This document shows, piece after piece, positions 38,669 to 47,614 of a stretch of DNA of 64,000 nt (positions within the stretch are counted from its first letter, which is position 1; each line of letters starts with the position of its first letter). The notes below the pieces were generated by a model. That model ran no database searches. It was not told the DNA's origin and saw nothing but the letters and a program-made list of their open reading frames with translations. The DNA comes from Slackia piriformis YIT 12062. Its GTDB lineage: Bacteria > Actinomycetota > Coriobacteriia > Coriobacteriales > Eggerthellaceae. The translations under genes and the position numbers were made by a program. The DNA lies in assembly GCF_000296445.1 (NCBI RefSeq), contig NZ_JH815199.1, positions 62,001 to 126,000 on the forward strand. Reading direction: 5' to 3'.

Positions 38669-38904
38669 CTTGCGCTCTGGGGCTTCAGGGTCATACCGCG
38701 GGCGTCTTTCCCGCATGTTCTTGGTGCGGTATCATCGTTGTCTGGCTTGTTGTAGGCTTGGTTTCGCGCCTTGGTTATTCCGTGCGGTTTTTCGTTATGG
38801 ATGAATCGCCCTTGCCCGTTTTGTCATCATGGGGCGGTATGCGAAGGCTGCGTTTCGCCCGCGGCTGAAAGAGCTCGGGCTGGTATGAAGCGAAAGGGGT
38901 TTCG

Positions 38905-39690
38905 ATGGAGATCATCGTTGCTAAAGATTATCAGGATATGAGCGAAGCGGCTGCGGATATCATCGCGGAACTGGTTTCCGAAAAGCCTGGCTGCGTGCTC
39001 GGTCTCGCCACGGGTTCTACGCCCGAGGGCCTTTATGCCGAACTCGTCAAGCGCTACGAAGAGGAAGGTCTCGACTTCTCCCGCGTGGCCACCTTCAACT
39101 TGGACGAGTATCGCGGCCTTTCTCACGACCATGAGCAGAGCTATCACTATTTCATGCAGAAGCATCTGTTCGATCATGTGAACGTTCGTCCCGAGAACAC
39201 GCATGTCCCCAACGGCGCCAATCCCGATGCTGAAGCGGCATGCGACGCCTACGAGGCGTCCATCGCCCTGTCCGGCGGCGTTGACCTGCAGCTTTTGGGC
39301 CTTGGCCACAACGGTCACATTGGCTTCAACGAGCCCGCCGACGAATTCACCAAGGAGACCAACTGCGTCGATTTGACCGAAAGCACCATTCAGGCCAACA
39401 GCCGTCTGTTCAATTCCGCAGACGAAGTGCCCCGCCAGGCGTACACCATGGGCATTGGCACCATCATGGCCGCCAAGCAGATTCTCCTGGTTGTAAGCGG
39501 CGAAGACAAGGCGCAGATTGTGCGTGACGTCTTCTTCGGCCCTGTTACCCCGAAGGTTCCCGCTTCCATCCTGCAGTTCCACCCCAATGCCATCGCCGTT
39601 GTCGACGAAGCTGCGTTTTCTGCATGTGAGGAAATCGCTGAAGGTACGTGCGGCTGCGGTCATGACCACGAAGGCGGTTGCTGCTGCTAG
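38905..39690 (+). CDS. nagB: Glucosamine-6-phosphate deaminase with a Cys/His-rich tail
   Basis: NagB turns glucosamine-6-phosphate into fructose-6-phosphate and ammonia. 261 residues: LGLATGSTPEGLYAEL (phosphate loop), FNLDEYRGL (catalytic Asp), GLGHNGHIGFNEPADEF. The last dozen residues are CGCGHDHEGGCCC, a metal-binding-looking tail that NagB does not need and most lack. ATG 38905 with GAAAGGGG upstream. With nagA it forms amino-sugar catabolism; no PTS or regulator is adjacent. Confidence 0.95.
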   Translation: MEIIVAKDYQDMSEAAADIIAELVSEKPGCVLGLATGSTPEGLYAELVKRYEEEGLDFSRVATFNLDEYRGLSHDHEQSYHYFMQKHLFDHVNVRPENTHVPNGANPDAEAACDAYEASIALSGGVDLQLLGLGHNGHIGFNEPADEFTKETNCVDLTESTIQANSRLFNSADEVPRQAYTMGIGTIMAAKQILLVVSGEDKAQIVRDVFFGPVTPKVPASILQFHPNAIAVVDEAAFSACEEIAEGTCGCGHDHEGGCCC

Positions 39691-39837
39691 CCTGCGTGCA
39701 GGAGGCGAAAGCAAGCGCGAAAGCGGCATGTTTGCTGGATATGTCGCCCGTGAGGCTGCGAAGCGGCTCAAGCGTCGCCGCATGTTGCGAGGCTTTTGCG
39801 GAATTACGGAATATGCTGCGTAGATTCTGGCTTTAAC

Positions 39838-39871
39838 GAGGCTGCCGAATGGTTCGGCGGCCTCGTTTTGT
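39838..39871 (+). terminator. Hairpin between nagB and nagA
   Basis: GAGGCTGCCGAA-TGG-TTCGGCGGCCTC followed by GTTTTGT. It ends only 36 bases before the nagA start, so it is either a partial terminator/attenuator inside a nagBA transcript or nagA has its promoter within nagB's tail region. Confidence 0.7.
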
Positions 39872-39906
39872 ATGATGGCCCTATACGCATGCGAGAGGAG
39901 AGCGTT

Positions 39907-41034
39907 TTGAACATGCTGAGAATCACAGGCGGCCAGGTTTTCACCGGTGAAGCCTTCGAAGAAAAAACCCTGTTTGTGTGCGACGGTCGCATCGTCGAGG
40001 ATTTGGCGGACGGCGCTGACGTTGAGGACATCGACGCCCGTGGATGCTATGTCATTCCCGGCCTGGTCGACGTGCATTCCCACGGTGCCGTCGGCTACGA
40101 TTTTTGCGACGGTACGCACGAGGCGATCGATGCCATCTGCCGTTACCAGGCATCGCGTGGCGTGACGGCGTATTGCCCTGCGACCATGACCTATCCTGAG
40201 GAAAAGCTTGCAGGAATCGCGCGATGCGCCGCCGAACACGAGGATGCAGATGACGCCGCGGCGCTCGTGGGCATCAATATGGAAGGGCCGTTCATCAGCC
40301 CGAATAAAGTTGGAGCGCAAAACCCCGCATACGTCCAATGCCCAGACGCCGGCATGTTCCATCGTCTGCAGGAGGCGGCGGGTGGTCTGTTCAAAATCGT
40401 GGACATTGCCCCCGAAGAGCCTGGTGCGCTTGATTTCGTCAAAGAGGTGCACAACGAAGTGCGCATATCCATTGCCCACACCACCGCGACATACGACCAG
40501 GCGCATGCCGCTTTTGAAGCGGGCGCCAGCCATGTGACGCATCTGTTCAACGCGATGCCTCCGTTGGCCCATAGGGAGCCGGGCGTTATCGGCGCTGCGG
40601 CAGACGCCAAGGCCACGCCCGAGATTATTGCTGACGGCGTGCACATCCACCCGTCGGCGGTACGTGCGGCTTTTAAGCTGTTTGACGACGACCATATGAT
40701 TTTCGTCAGTGATTCCATGATGGCGACGGGTCTCGACGACGGTGAATACAGTCTCGGTGGTCAAGCGGTCACCGTGCGCGGTAATCGGGCAACCCTTCAC
40801 GATGGAACACTTGCGGGAAGTGCGACCGACCTCATGTCGTGCTTCAAAATCGCGGTGCGAGACATGGAAATTCCCTTGGTGTCCGCCGTTAAGGCGGCGA
40901 GCGTGAATCCCGCCCGAGCCATTGGCCTTGGCGAGACGCGTGGCAATCTCAACATTGGCTCTGTTGCCGACATGGTTGTTCTTGATGAGAATCTCGATCT
41001 TCGTACGGTGGTTGTGCGAGGCAGGGTTTTGTAG
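39907..41034 (+). CDS. nagA: N-acetylglucosamine-6-phosphate deacetylase
   Basis: NagA removes acetate from GlcNAc-6-phosphate, feeding NagB. ~375 residues: metal motif GLVDVHSHGAVGYD, GINMEGPFISP (catalytic Glu), SIAHTTATYDQ, VTHLFNAMPPLAHREPG, FVSDSMMATGL (catalytic Asp). The start is uncertain. I take TTG 39907, six bases after GAGAGGAG; ATG 39913 is nearly equivalent, and the ATG at 39889 overlaps the ribosome site. Confidence 0.93.
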   Translation: MNMLRITGGQVFTGEAFEEKTLFVCDGRIVEDLADGADVEDIDARGCYVIPGLVDVHSHGAVGYDFCDGTHEAIDAICRYQASRGVTAYCPATMTYPEEKLAGIARCAAEHEDADDAAALVGINMEGPFISPNKVGAQNPAYVQCPDAGMFHRLQEAAGGLFKIVDIAPEEPGALDFVKEVHNEVRISIAHTTATYDQAHAAFEAGASHVTHLFNAMPPLAHREPGVIGAAADAKATPEIIADGVHIHPSAVRAAFKLFDDDHMIFVSDSMMATGLDDGEYSLGGQAVTVRGNRATLHDGTLAGSATDLMSCFKIAVRDMEIPLVSAVKAASVNPARAIGLGETRGNLNIGSVADMVVLDENLDLRTVVVRGRVL

Positions 41035-41119
41035 AACACCGACCCTTCATGAAAGATGGGCGGGGAAAGCGATGGCAGAAAGGCCGCGATTTTCGAGGTC
41101 CGGCGAATATGGAAAACGG

Positions 41120-41155
41120 AAAGCGGGCGGTTCATGGCGAACCGCCCGCTTTTTG
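41120..41155 (+). terminator. Bidirectional terminator, nagA / tetR
   Basis: AGCGGGCGGTTC-ATGGC-GAACCGCCCGCT with TTTTTG on the plus side and TTTCCG on the minus side, between convergent genes. Confidence 0.85.
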
Positions 41156-41191
41156 TCTCTCTTTATATGGCATACGTTTTGTTCGTGCGCT

Positions 41192-41779
41192 CTAGTTTTT
41201 ATACAGTGCCGTCCTCATAAGGGCAAAAAGAGACTGATAGGCGGTGTCGTTGTTTTGGAGGGACAAAACCATGACGCCCCAGACCAGAGCTGCAAGCGAT
41301 TCGGCCGGCTTATTGCCCTGCTTGACGCTGCATGAGGATAAAGCGTCAAGGTTGATTCCCTCGTCGTGCTCGATGGCTACGACCAATCCGCGTTTTATAT
41401 GGGCAAATGCGGCATTTTCCCGCGCACGAACTTCTTTTCTGCTCTCGGAATCCAATGCTGCAAGCTCGCTGAGCCAGCTTTTTCGGAAGGCCTTGATCGT
41501 GTGCTCGAGATCGTGCATAAGGCGTTCGCAAAACGTGACGAAGTCCTCCCCCGAAGACGCCACGAACATTTCCTTGCTAAGGGAGGTCTGCCAAAACATT
41601 CCTACGGCGTCGGCGACAAGCATCGCTTTCGTGGGGTAGTAATTGTAGATGGAACCGACAGACACTCCGCACGCTTTCGCAACGCTTCTGATGCTGAGAT
41701 TTGCCGGCCCCGACTCAAGAACCAGTTTGTATGATGCCTCGAGGATGAGGTCTTTAGAAATGACGGCTTTGTTTCCCAT
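41192..41779 (-). CDS. TetR family repressor
   Basis: 195 residues; N-terminal helix-turn-helix (LILEASYKLVLESGPANLSI, SVAKACGVSVGSIYNYYPTK) and an all-helical ligand domain that I cannot assign. It is divergent from the small membrane-protein gene at 42024, with a long palindrome between them; it probably represses that gene and itself. ATG 41779. Confidence 0.92.
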   Translation of the reverse strand: MGNKAVISKDLILEASYKLVLESGPANLSIRSVAKACGVSVGSIYNYYPTKAMLVADAVGMFWQTSLSKEMFVASSGEDFVTFCERLMHDLEHTIKAFRKSWLSELAALDSESRKEVRARENAAFAHIKRGLVVAIEHDEGINLDALSSCSVKQGNKPAESLAALVWGVMVLSLQNNDTAYQSLFALMRTALYKN

Positions 41780-41944
41780 GCTTTGCCTCTTTGCCCATTG
41801 GCTTCTGTCTTTGTACGGTTTGCTGTGCGAATGAATTATACAAACGCATGGAACGTGTTTGAGCGCGATTGTCGGACGCGTGCTGCTGCAGAGAATATTC
41901 TGTGAAGAGGGAAAGGCGTTCTTGCCAGCCCGTCAGAATTTCGT

Positions 41945-41984
41945 TATTCTGAACGACGTTCATTTATGAACAATGTTCAGAATA
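41945..41984. promoter_or_regulatory. Probable TetR operator
   Basis: A 40-bp near-palindrome centred at 41964/41965: TATTCTGAAC (41945-41954) and GTTCAGAATA (41975-41984) are exact inverted copies, as are TTCAT and ATGAA at the centre; only the 4-base spacers differ. Placement in the divergent spacer and size suit two TetR dimers. Confidence 0.8.
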
Positions 41985-42023
41985 GAAGGCAGCCGGCACG
42001 GTCGGCTATGGGGAGGGATTGAT

Positions 42024-42506
42024 ATGAGTTTGGAACTTGTTGCTGCTTCGAGCGCCATTACGCTGGCGCTGGTCTTTTACACCATAGGCGTGTTTTCGGA
42101 GCGCCGTGCGGGATTTCTGAAGAAGAGTCACGTAATACTGTTTTGGTGTGGCTTGGTTTTCGATACCACGGGAACGACCATCATGACGAATATTGCTCAG
42201 ACTTCGGGTGCGACGGGTTTTGGTATTCATGCCATTTCCGGATTGGCCGCAATTATCCTGATGCTGATTCATGCGGTATGGGCCACGGTCACGTTCTTGC
42301 GTCGCAATGAGCGTGCGGAGAAAACATTTCATACGTTTAGCACGCTTGTGTGGCTACTCTGGCTGGTTCCTTATATCATCGGATTGCTTGTGGGCATTCC
42401 GGCTATTCATCTTCGCGCCGTATGTGCGGTCGGCACGAGCGTCATCGTGGTGTCCGCGTTCGCGATGGTTCTCTTCCGTCGTGCGAAGACGCGCAAGTCT
42501 CATTAG
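42024..42506 (+). CDS. Small four-helix membrane protein (TIGR03987/HsmA-like)
   Basis: 160 residues with four predicted membrane helices (SAITLALVFYTIGVF, VILFWCGLVFDTTGTTIM, AISGLAAIILMLIHAVWATV, TLVWLLWLVPYIIGLLVGIP, plus a final segment). The FDTTGTT...HAVWAT pattern is that of the TIGR03987 family, recalled from memory. ATG 42024 follows GGGAGGG. Control by the divergent TetR suggests an inducible stress or efflux-related role; function is not established. Confidence 0.75.
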   Translation: MSLELVAASSAITLALVFYTIGVFSERRAGFLKKSHVILFWCGLVFDTTGTTIMTNIAQTSGATGFGIHAISGLAAIILMLIHAVWATVTFLRRNERAEKTFHTFSTLVWLLWLVPYIIGLLVGIPAIHLRAVCAVGTSVIVVSAFAMVLFRRAKTRKSH

Positions 42507-42581
42507 AGACGATTCGATTCGTGTCGTTTGACGAATCTGGTGCGCTCGCCCAACGGGTTGGCGAAATTCGTACGAAAACGA

Positions 42582-42632
42582 GAAACCCCGCGGCTTGCCG
42601 GCTGTCTGCCAGGGCGAGCCGCGGGGTTTTAT
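42582..42632 (+). terminator. Terminator before the cyd leader
   Basis: AAACCCCGCGGCT...AGCCGCGGGGTTTT with an inner GCC/GGC helix. Confidence 0.85.
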
Positions 42633-42694
42633 TGTGACTTCATCCTGTTCGGGGCGCGTTTTGCCCCCTGAACTATAGATGAGCCTCTTCGGTA

Positions 42695-42741
42695 ATATGT
42701 TACTAAAAAAATAACATATAAAAACAAGAACGTGTTATTAT
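42695..42741 (+). promoter_or_regulatory. cydAB promoter with an operator-like inverted repeat
   Basis: ATATGTTA (42695-42702) and TAACATAT (42712-42719) are exact inverted copies 9 bases apart; an extended -10 TGTTATTAT (42733-42741) follows. The repeat sits where a -35 or an activator would be. It does not match FNR or Rex consensus. Confidence 0.55.
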
Positions 42742-42748
42742 GGTTACG

Positions 42749-42888
42749 GTGCTTTCCTGGGCCAATAACGCGACGTGCGCTGCGCGGTCTGGCGTGACGG
42801 CGCAGGACATGCGACGTAGGTCAAGGAAAGCACAGAAGAAGGGCTTTTGATGCGGGGTGCTTTGGGGACAGGATAGAACCCCAGCATC
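42749..42888 (+). ncRNA. Candidate structured leader RNA of cydAB
   Basis: Helix 1 pairs GTGCTTTCC (42749-42757) with GGAAAGCAC (42825-42833), extended inward by four more pairs after one mismatch. Inside it CTGCGC (42780-42785) pairs with GCGCAG (42800-42805). Helix 3 pairs GATGCGGGGT (42849-42858) with ACCCC-A-GCATC (42878-42888). No known riboswitch signature recognised. It ends 53 bases before cydA. A computed fold and covariation are lacking. Confidence 0.6.
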
Positions 42889-42941
42889 GGAGGCGAAAAA
42901 GAGCACCTGAGGGTGCGTCATAACGAAAAAGGGGGTGTGCT

Positions 42942-44414
42942 ATGGAGCTTTTGACCGATGCTGCGTTTCTTTCGCGCGTGCAGTTCGCTTTGGTCGTGTT
43001 CGTTCACTTTGTATTCGTTCCGCTGTCCATCGGTATCGGCTTGATCATGGCCATCAACGAAACGCGGTATTACCGCTCGCGCAATCCCAAGGATGAAGCG
43101 GCAACGCGTTTCTGGGTGAAAATCTTCACCACAACGTTCGCTGTGGGTGTTGCCACGGGTATCACCATGGAATTCTCGTTCGGAACGAACTGGGCTGATT
43201 ACAGCCGTTTCGTCGGAGACATCTTCGGCGCGCCGCTTGCGGCAGAGGCGCTGTTGGCCTTCTTCCTCGAGTCCGTGTTCCTGGGCATCGTGATTTTCGG
43301 GCGCAAGAAGGTAAGCCCGAAGTTCTATCTTGTTTCCGCTTGGTTGGTCTTCTTCGGCAGCTGCCTGTCCGCGCTGTGGATTCTCATTGCCAACTCCTGG
43401 ATGCAGACTCCCGCAGGCGCCGAGCTTGTGGCCGACGGCAGCAAGGCGGTCATCACCGACTTCTTCGCTGCGGCGTTCAATCCCTCCACACTTCCCCGCT
43501 ACACCCATACGGTTCTTGCCGCATTGGCACTTGGCTCTTTCGTGGCGATTGCAATGTCTGCATGGTACATGCATAAGAACAAGCACGAGCACTTCGCCCA
43601 AAAGACCATGAAGGTTGGCGTTGTGGCCGCTGTCATTGCTACGGGCTGCCTGCTTGTTTCCGCTCATTCCGCTGCCGTGGTCGTTGCCGAAGAGCAGCCG
43701 AGCAAAATCGCCATGATGGAAGGCCACTACGAAACCGGCACGTTGCCGCTGTATGCGGTCGGTTGGGTTGACGAAGAGGCTCAGGAAACGGCGGCTCCCA
43801 TTGCTTTGCCCGGATTCACGAGCTTCCTGGCTTCGGGCGACTTCAACAAGGAATACCCCGGCTTGAACCAGATCGTCGCTGAAAATGACGAAATCGAGCA
43901 TAGCGACCTTCCCGTCAACCTGGTGTTCCAGAGCTACCACCTGATGGTCGCCCTGTTCGGCGTCATTGTGTTGGTGCTTATTTTGGCGGCTATTGCCGCC
44001 TTCAAGAAGGGCAGCAAGCTCGGATCGAAGAAGTGGGTCCAGTGGATTTTAATCCTGTCTCCTCTGGCTCCGTTCATTGCCATCCAGTCCGGCTGGTCTA
44101 CGGCTGAATTCGGCCGTCAGCCCTACGTTGTCTATCCTTCCGTGAGCGGTCCTGACGGTGTGTCTCTGCTCACCAACGAGGCGGCGTCCCAGTCCGTTAC
44201 CCCTCCCGAGCTTATGATCACCATCGCCTTGTTCGCAGTGGTCTATCTGCTCCTGCTTGTTGCATGGGTCCGTCTCATCGGCAAAGCTGTCAAAGAGGGT
44301 CCCGTGCTCGAGTCTGAGAAGGCTGCGGCGGCCGGCTCCGACACTGCCGCATCGGCCGCCAGCTTTGCGGTCGGTTCCGATGCGTCCGCGGACGAAAAGA
44401 AGAAGGAGGCATAA
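42942..44414 (+). CDS. cydA: Cytochrome bd oxidase subunit I
   Basis: 490 residues, ~9 membrane helices. It holds hemes b558, b595 and d of the quinol oxidase. Heme/quinol landmarks: His in RVQFALVVFVHFVFVPLSIG, GVATGITMEFSFGTNW, FFLESVFLGI. The Q-loop is of the short type. The C-terminal ~35 residues are Ala/Ser-rich with a KKKEA end. ATG 42942 follows AAAGGGGG. High-affinity O2 use fits an otherwise anaerobic lifestyle (oxygen scavenging). Confidence 0.96.
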   Translation: MELLTDAAFLSRVQFALVVFVHFVFVPLSIGIGLIMAINETRYYRSRNPKDEAATRFWVKIFTTTFAVGVATGITMEFSFGTNWADYSRFVGDIFGAPLAAEALLAFFLESVFLGIVIFGRKKVSPKFYLVSAWLVFFGSCLSALWILIANSWMQTPAGAELVADGSKAVITDFFAAAFNPSTLPRYTHTVLAALALGSFVAIAMSAWYMHKNKHEHFAQKTMKVGVVAAVIATGCLLVSAHSAAVVVAEEQPSKIAMMEGHYETGTLPLYAVGWVDEEAQETAAPIALPGFTSFLASGDFNKEYPGLNQIVAENDEIEHSDLPVNLVFQSYHLMVALFGVIVLVLILAAIAAFKKGSKLGSKKWVQWILILSPLAPFIAIQSGWSTAEFGRQPYVVYPSVSGPDGVSLLTNEAASQSVTPPELMITIALFAVVYLLLLVAWVRLIGKAVKEGPVLESEKAAAAGSDTAASAASFAVGSDASADEKKKEA

Positions 44415-44417
44415 GCC

Positions 44418-45473
44418 ATGACTATCCTCGGCATTATCTGGTTCTGCCTCATCTTCGTCTTGATCGCAGGCTATTTCGTACTCGACGGCTTTGATCTGGG
44501 AGCGGGCGTCTTGAGTCCCTTCGTAGCGAAAAACGACGAAGAGAAGGCTATTGTGCGCTCGAGCGTCGGTCCCGTGTGGGACGGCAACGAGGTTTGGCTG
44601 CTTACTGCGGGCGGTGCTCTTTTCGCGGCGTTCGCTCCGGCGTATGCCACCACGTTTTCGGGCTTCTATCTTGCCATCATGCTCGTTTTGATGGGCTTGA
44701 TCGTCCGTGCGGTTTCCCTCGAGTTTGCCGGTCATGACAAAGCATGGTCGAAGCTGTGGAATGCGTTGTTCTTCGTAGGTTCCTTGCTTCCTGCGCTGCT
44801 TTTCGGTGTGGCTGCAGGCAATGTGTTCGCGGGCATTCCCATGGATGCCAACGGCGACTACATCGGCGTTCCTCTGTTGGGCCTGGTAACCCCGTTCACG
44901 CTGCTTACCGGCCTTTTGGGTCTGAGCTTCTTCTTGTTCCAGGGCGCCAGCTGGCTTTCCCTGAAGGCGCCCCTCGGTTCTGAAGTACTCGCTCGCGCCA
45001 AGAAGATTCGCGGCGTCATGCTTATCGTCGGTGCCGTTCTGTTCTTCGCGACGGCTGCGTATGCGCTGTTCGTGCTCAAGCCCGAAATGGCTCCGGAGCT
45101 GTCTTTGCTTCGCATGGTCTTCTTCGCTCTGGTGATCGTTGCTTTGGCGGTTGCCATCATGAAGAACGGCAGCGACTCTTCTGACCTGGTGGTCTTCATT
45201 GCCACGTCCGCTGCATGCGTCATGCTGGTTGGCCTGTGGGCGTCGCTCATGTTCCCGAATCTGGTTGTTGCCGGCGCGGGCGATCCTATCGCCTTGTTCG
45301 GCACGGCGGCATCGGGCGAGAACATCACCATCGCTACTGCGGCCTCGAGCGAGCTTGCGCTTACCTGGATGCTCGGCATCACCTGCGTCGGTTTGCCGCT
45401 GGTGCTCGCGTATCACTTCATCATTTACCGCACGTTCCGCGGTCGTGTGAAGATGGACGAGCTGGACTACTAA
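44418..45473 (+). CDS. cydB: Cytochrome bd oxidase subunit II
   Basis: 351 residues, ~8 membrane helices; starts MTILGIIWFCLIFVLIAGYF with the family's LDGFDLGAGVLSPF and GPVWDGNEVWLLTAGGALFAAF. It scaffolds subunit I. Three bases after cydA. No cydCD or cydX follows. Confidence 0.96.
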   Translation: MTILGIIWFCLIFVLIAGYFVLDGFDLGAGVLSPFVAKNDEEKAIVRSSVGPVWDGNEVWLLTAGGALFAAFAPAYATTFSGFYLAIMLVLMGLIVRAVSLEFAGHDKAWSKLWNALFFVGSLLPALLFGVAAGNVFAGIPMDANGDYIGVPLLGLVTPFTLLTGLLGLSFFLFQGASWLSLKAPLGSEVLARAKKIRGVMLIVGAVLFFATAAYALFVLKPEMAPELSLLRMVFFALVIVALAVAIMKNGSDSSDLVVFIATSAACVMLVGLWASLMFPNLVVAGAGDPIALFGTAASGENITIATAASSELALTWMLGITCVGLPLVLAYHFIIYRTFRGRVKMDELDY

Positions 45474-45491
45474 AGCCCGTCTTGATGCACT

Positions 45492-45525
45492 GAAAAACCG
45501 GTCTCGTTCGAGGCCGGTTTTTTCT
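45492..45525 (+). terminator. cydAB terminator
   Basis: AAAAACCGGTCTC-GTTC-GAGGCCGGTTTTTTC. Confidence 0.9.
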
Positions 45526-45736
45526 TGTCCCGATTGTGCCTGCGCCATGCGATGGCGTCTCGGGCGAGCCTGCGTATGCGGGCAGGTGGAGGCGGGCGAC
45601 GCACAAAACCCACGATACGCTTCTTACGCTGCCCGACCTCCGTGGGTCTTCTGTGCTATGAGCGGGCGACGGTGCGCTTTCGTTCGTTTTGGCTATACTG
45701 GGTCTCATCCGCGTGAAAGTTTGTTGGGAGGAACCC

Positions 45737-46168
45737 ATGCAATACGAAAAGCTCCAGGAAGAGATTAAAAACGCCATGCGCGCTCACGACAAGAACCGTC
45801 TGAGCATCCTTCGCCAGGTTCATGGCGAGGTGAAGAACATCGAAGTAAACGAGCGCCGCGACATCGTCGAGGCGGACGTCGATGCCATGCTCAAGCAGAC
45901 GGGCGAAACGCTTGAAGGGTCCATTAAGGCGGCAACGAGCGAAGAGCGTACGGCCATGCTGAAAGAGCAGGTTGCCATTCTTGAAGAGTATCTGCCGAAG
46001 CAGGTATCTGGCGACGAGCTCATTGCTCTTATTGAAAAAACCATTGCCGATCTGGGGGCCGAGACCAAACGCGACATGGGCAAGGTCATGGGGGCTTTGA
46101 CTGCAGCCACCGGCGGTAACTTTGACAAAGCGGCTGCGGCCAAAGAGGTGGGAAGCCGCCTGGCGTAA
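45737..46168 (+). CDS. yqeY: GatB/YqeY domain protein
   Basis: 143 residues, all helical: MQYEKLQEEIKNAMRAHDKNR, VDAMLKQTGETLEGSIKAA, ILEEYLPKQVSGDEL, GAETKRDMGKVMGALTAATGG. YqeY resembles the tail domain of GatB and probably binds tRNA; its exact role is unclear. ATG 45737 follows TGGGAGGAACC. A TATACT (45694-45699) is a likely -10. Confidence 0.92.
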   Translation: MQYEKLQEEIKNAMRAHDKNRLSILRQVHGEVKNIEVNERRDIVEADVDAMLKQTGETLEGSIKAATSEERTAMLKEQVAILEEYLPKQVSGDELIALIEKTIADLGAETKRDMGKVMGALTAATGGNFDKAAAAKEVGSRLA

Positions 46169-46329
46169 GCCGCCATATCGTTTGGGGCGTTGCGGCAGTG
46201 CCGCGCCAACGCTTCTGAACGGCCGAGGAAGCGCCGCCGCGCTTTATGCCCATGAGGTGCATCATATACGGTAACGAATCGAGGCTCGCCTCCGTTTTTG
46301 CTGCGCGAGAAAACGTACAAGGAGTAATT

Positions 46330-47580
46330 TTGTCTGAGGAAATCGACTTCATTCCCGTTCTTATAGGCGGGGATATGAACTGCTATTCCGTAGCACGTGC
46401 AATACATGAACAGTATGGCAAGAAAAGCTACGCGTTCGGCCGTTTTGCCGCCGGTGACACCATGCACAGCCGCATTGTCGAATGCCAGTACAACGAAGAC
46501 CTCGACAAGCCCGACGTGCTTCTTGCCACCATCAAGGAGTTTGCTGCAAAGCATCCCGAAACCATGCATTTGGTATGGGGATGCGCAGACGTGTATGCAG
46601 AGCTTCTTTCGGAAATTCAGGATGACCTGCCCAAGAACTGCGTGACGCTTTATATCAACGCCGACCTGCGCGACCGTCTTGAGTCCAAGACGAGCTTTTA
46701 CCAGATGTGCGAAGAGCACGGTCTTCCCTACCCCACAACGTTCTCGGTGACGCCGGCGCGCTTTGGCGAAGGCCTTTCCGAGGCCGACGTGTCCGAGAAC
46801 GTCCTTGGCTTTTCCTATCCTGTCATCGTGAAGCCGGCTATGAGCGTGACGTATTGGGAGCATCCCTTTGAAGGCATGAAGAAGGTCTATACGGCCGATT
46901 CCCCGGCGGAAGCCCTGCGCATTTTGGGGTTGATTTTCGGTGCGGGCTATCCTGACGAAGTACTGCTGCAGGATATGGTCGTGGGCGAAGATTGCAACAT
47001 GAACGTGCTTACGGCGTATTGCGACCGCAACTGCAAGGTGAAACTTATCTGCTTCGGCCGCGAAGGCTTGGAGGAACATACGCCCACGGCGCTGGGCAAC
47101 CCGTGCGCCATCATCACACAGCCCAACCCAGAGCTGCAGGAGCTGATTAAGAACTTCCTCGAGAAGATCGAATTCACCGGTTTCGCCAATTTTGATATCA
47201 AACGCGACGACCGCGACGGTTCGTACAAAATCTTCGAGGTCAATCTCCGCCAGGGTCGCACGAACTACCATGTTACAGCGGCGGGTCACAACATAGCCCG
47301 TTACGTGGTGGAAGATCGTGTATTCAAGCGCGATTTGGGGGAATGCGTGCAAAACACCAATGAGGTCTTCTGGCATTCGGTGCCTCGTAAGGTTGTTTAC
47401 GAATACGTGAAAGACCCCGAGTTCGTGGCTCGCGCCAAGGAGTTGGTTGCTCAGGGCAAAGAGTCTATGAGCTTTGACTATCCGTATGATTTGCGCTTTA
47501 ACCCTATGCGTTGGGCTTGGATGAAGATTCACGTGCATCGCTATATCGACAAATTCGCGAATCCGGATAACTACAAATAA
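46330..47580 (+). CDS. ATP-grasp ligase, D-aspartate ligase-like
   Basis: 416 residues. N-terminal pre-ATP-grasp domain (IDFIPVLIGGDMNCYSVARA), ATP-grasp core (YPVIVKPAMS, DEVLLQDMVVGEDC) and the Mg-binding end (IFEVNLRQGRTNYH). This N-terminus is that of carboxylate-amine ligases such as the Enterococcus D-aspartate ligase, which adds D-Asp to the Lys of peptidoglycan precursors. I start at TTG 46330: AAGGAG is 5 bases before and the fold begins at once; the 28 upstream codons are not family-like. Next gene is AsnB-like and MurE follows, supporting cell-wall function, still inference. Confidence 0.75.
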   Translation: MSEEIDFIPVLIGGDMNCYSVARAIHEQYGKKSYAFGRFAAGDTMHSRIVECQYNEDLDKPDVLLATIKEFAAKHPETMHLVWGCADVYAELLSEIQDDLPKNCVTLYINADLRDRLESKTSFYQMCEEHGLPYPTTFSVTPARFGEGLSEADVSENVLGFSYPVIVKPAMSVTYWEHPFEGMKKVYTADSPAEALRILGLIFGAGYPDEVLLQDMVVGEDCNMNVLTAYCDRNCKVKLICFGREGLEEHTPTALGNPCAIITQPNPELQELIKNFLEKIEFTGFANFDIKRDDRDGSYKIFEVNLRQGRTNYHVTAAGHNIARYVVEDRVFKRDLGECVQNTNEVFWHSVPRKVVYEYVKDPEFVARAKELVAQGKESMSFDYPYDLRFNPMRWAWMKIHVHRYIDKFANPDNYK

Positions 47581-47614
47581 AGGAACCCCATTCCGTTCGG
47601 AAAATTCTGCGAAC

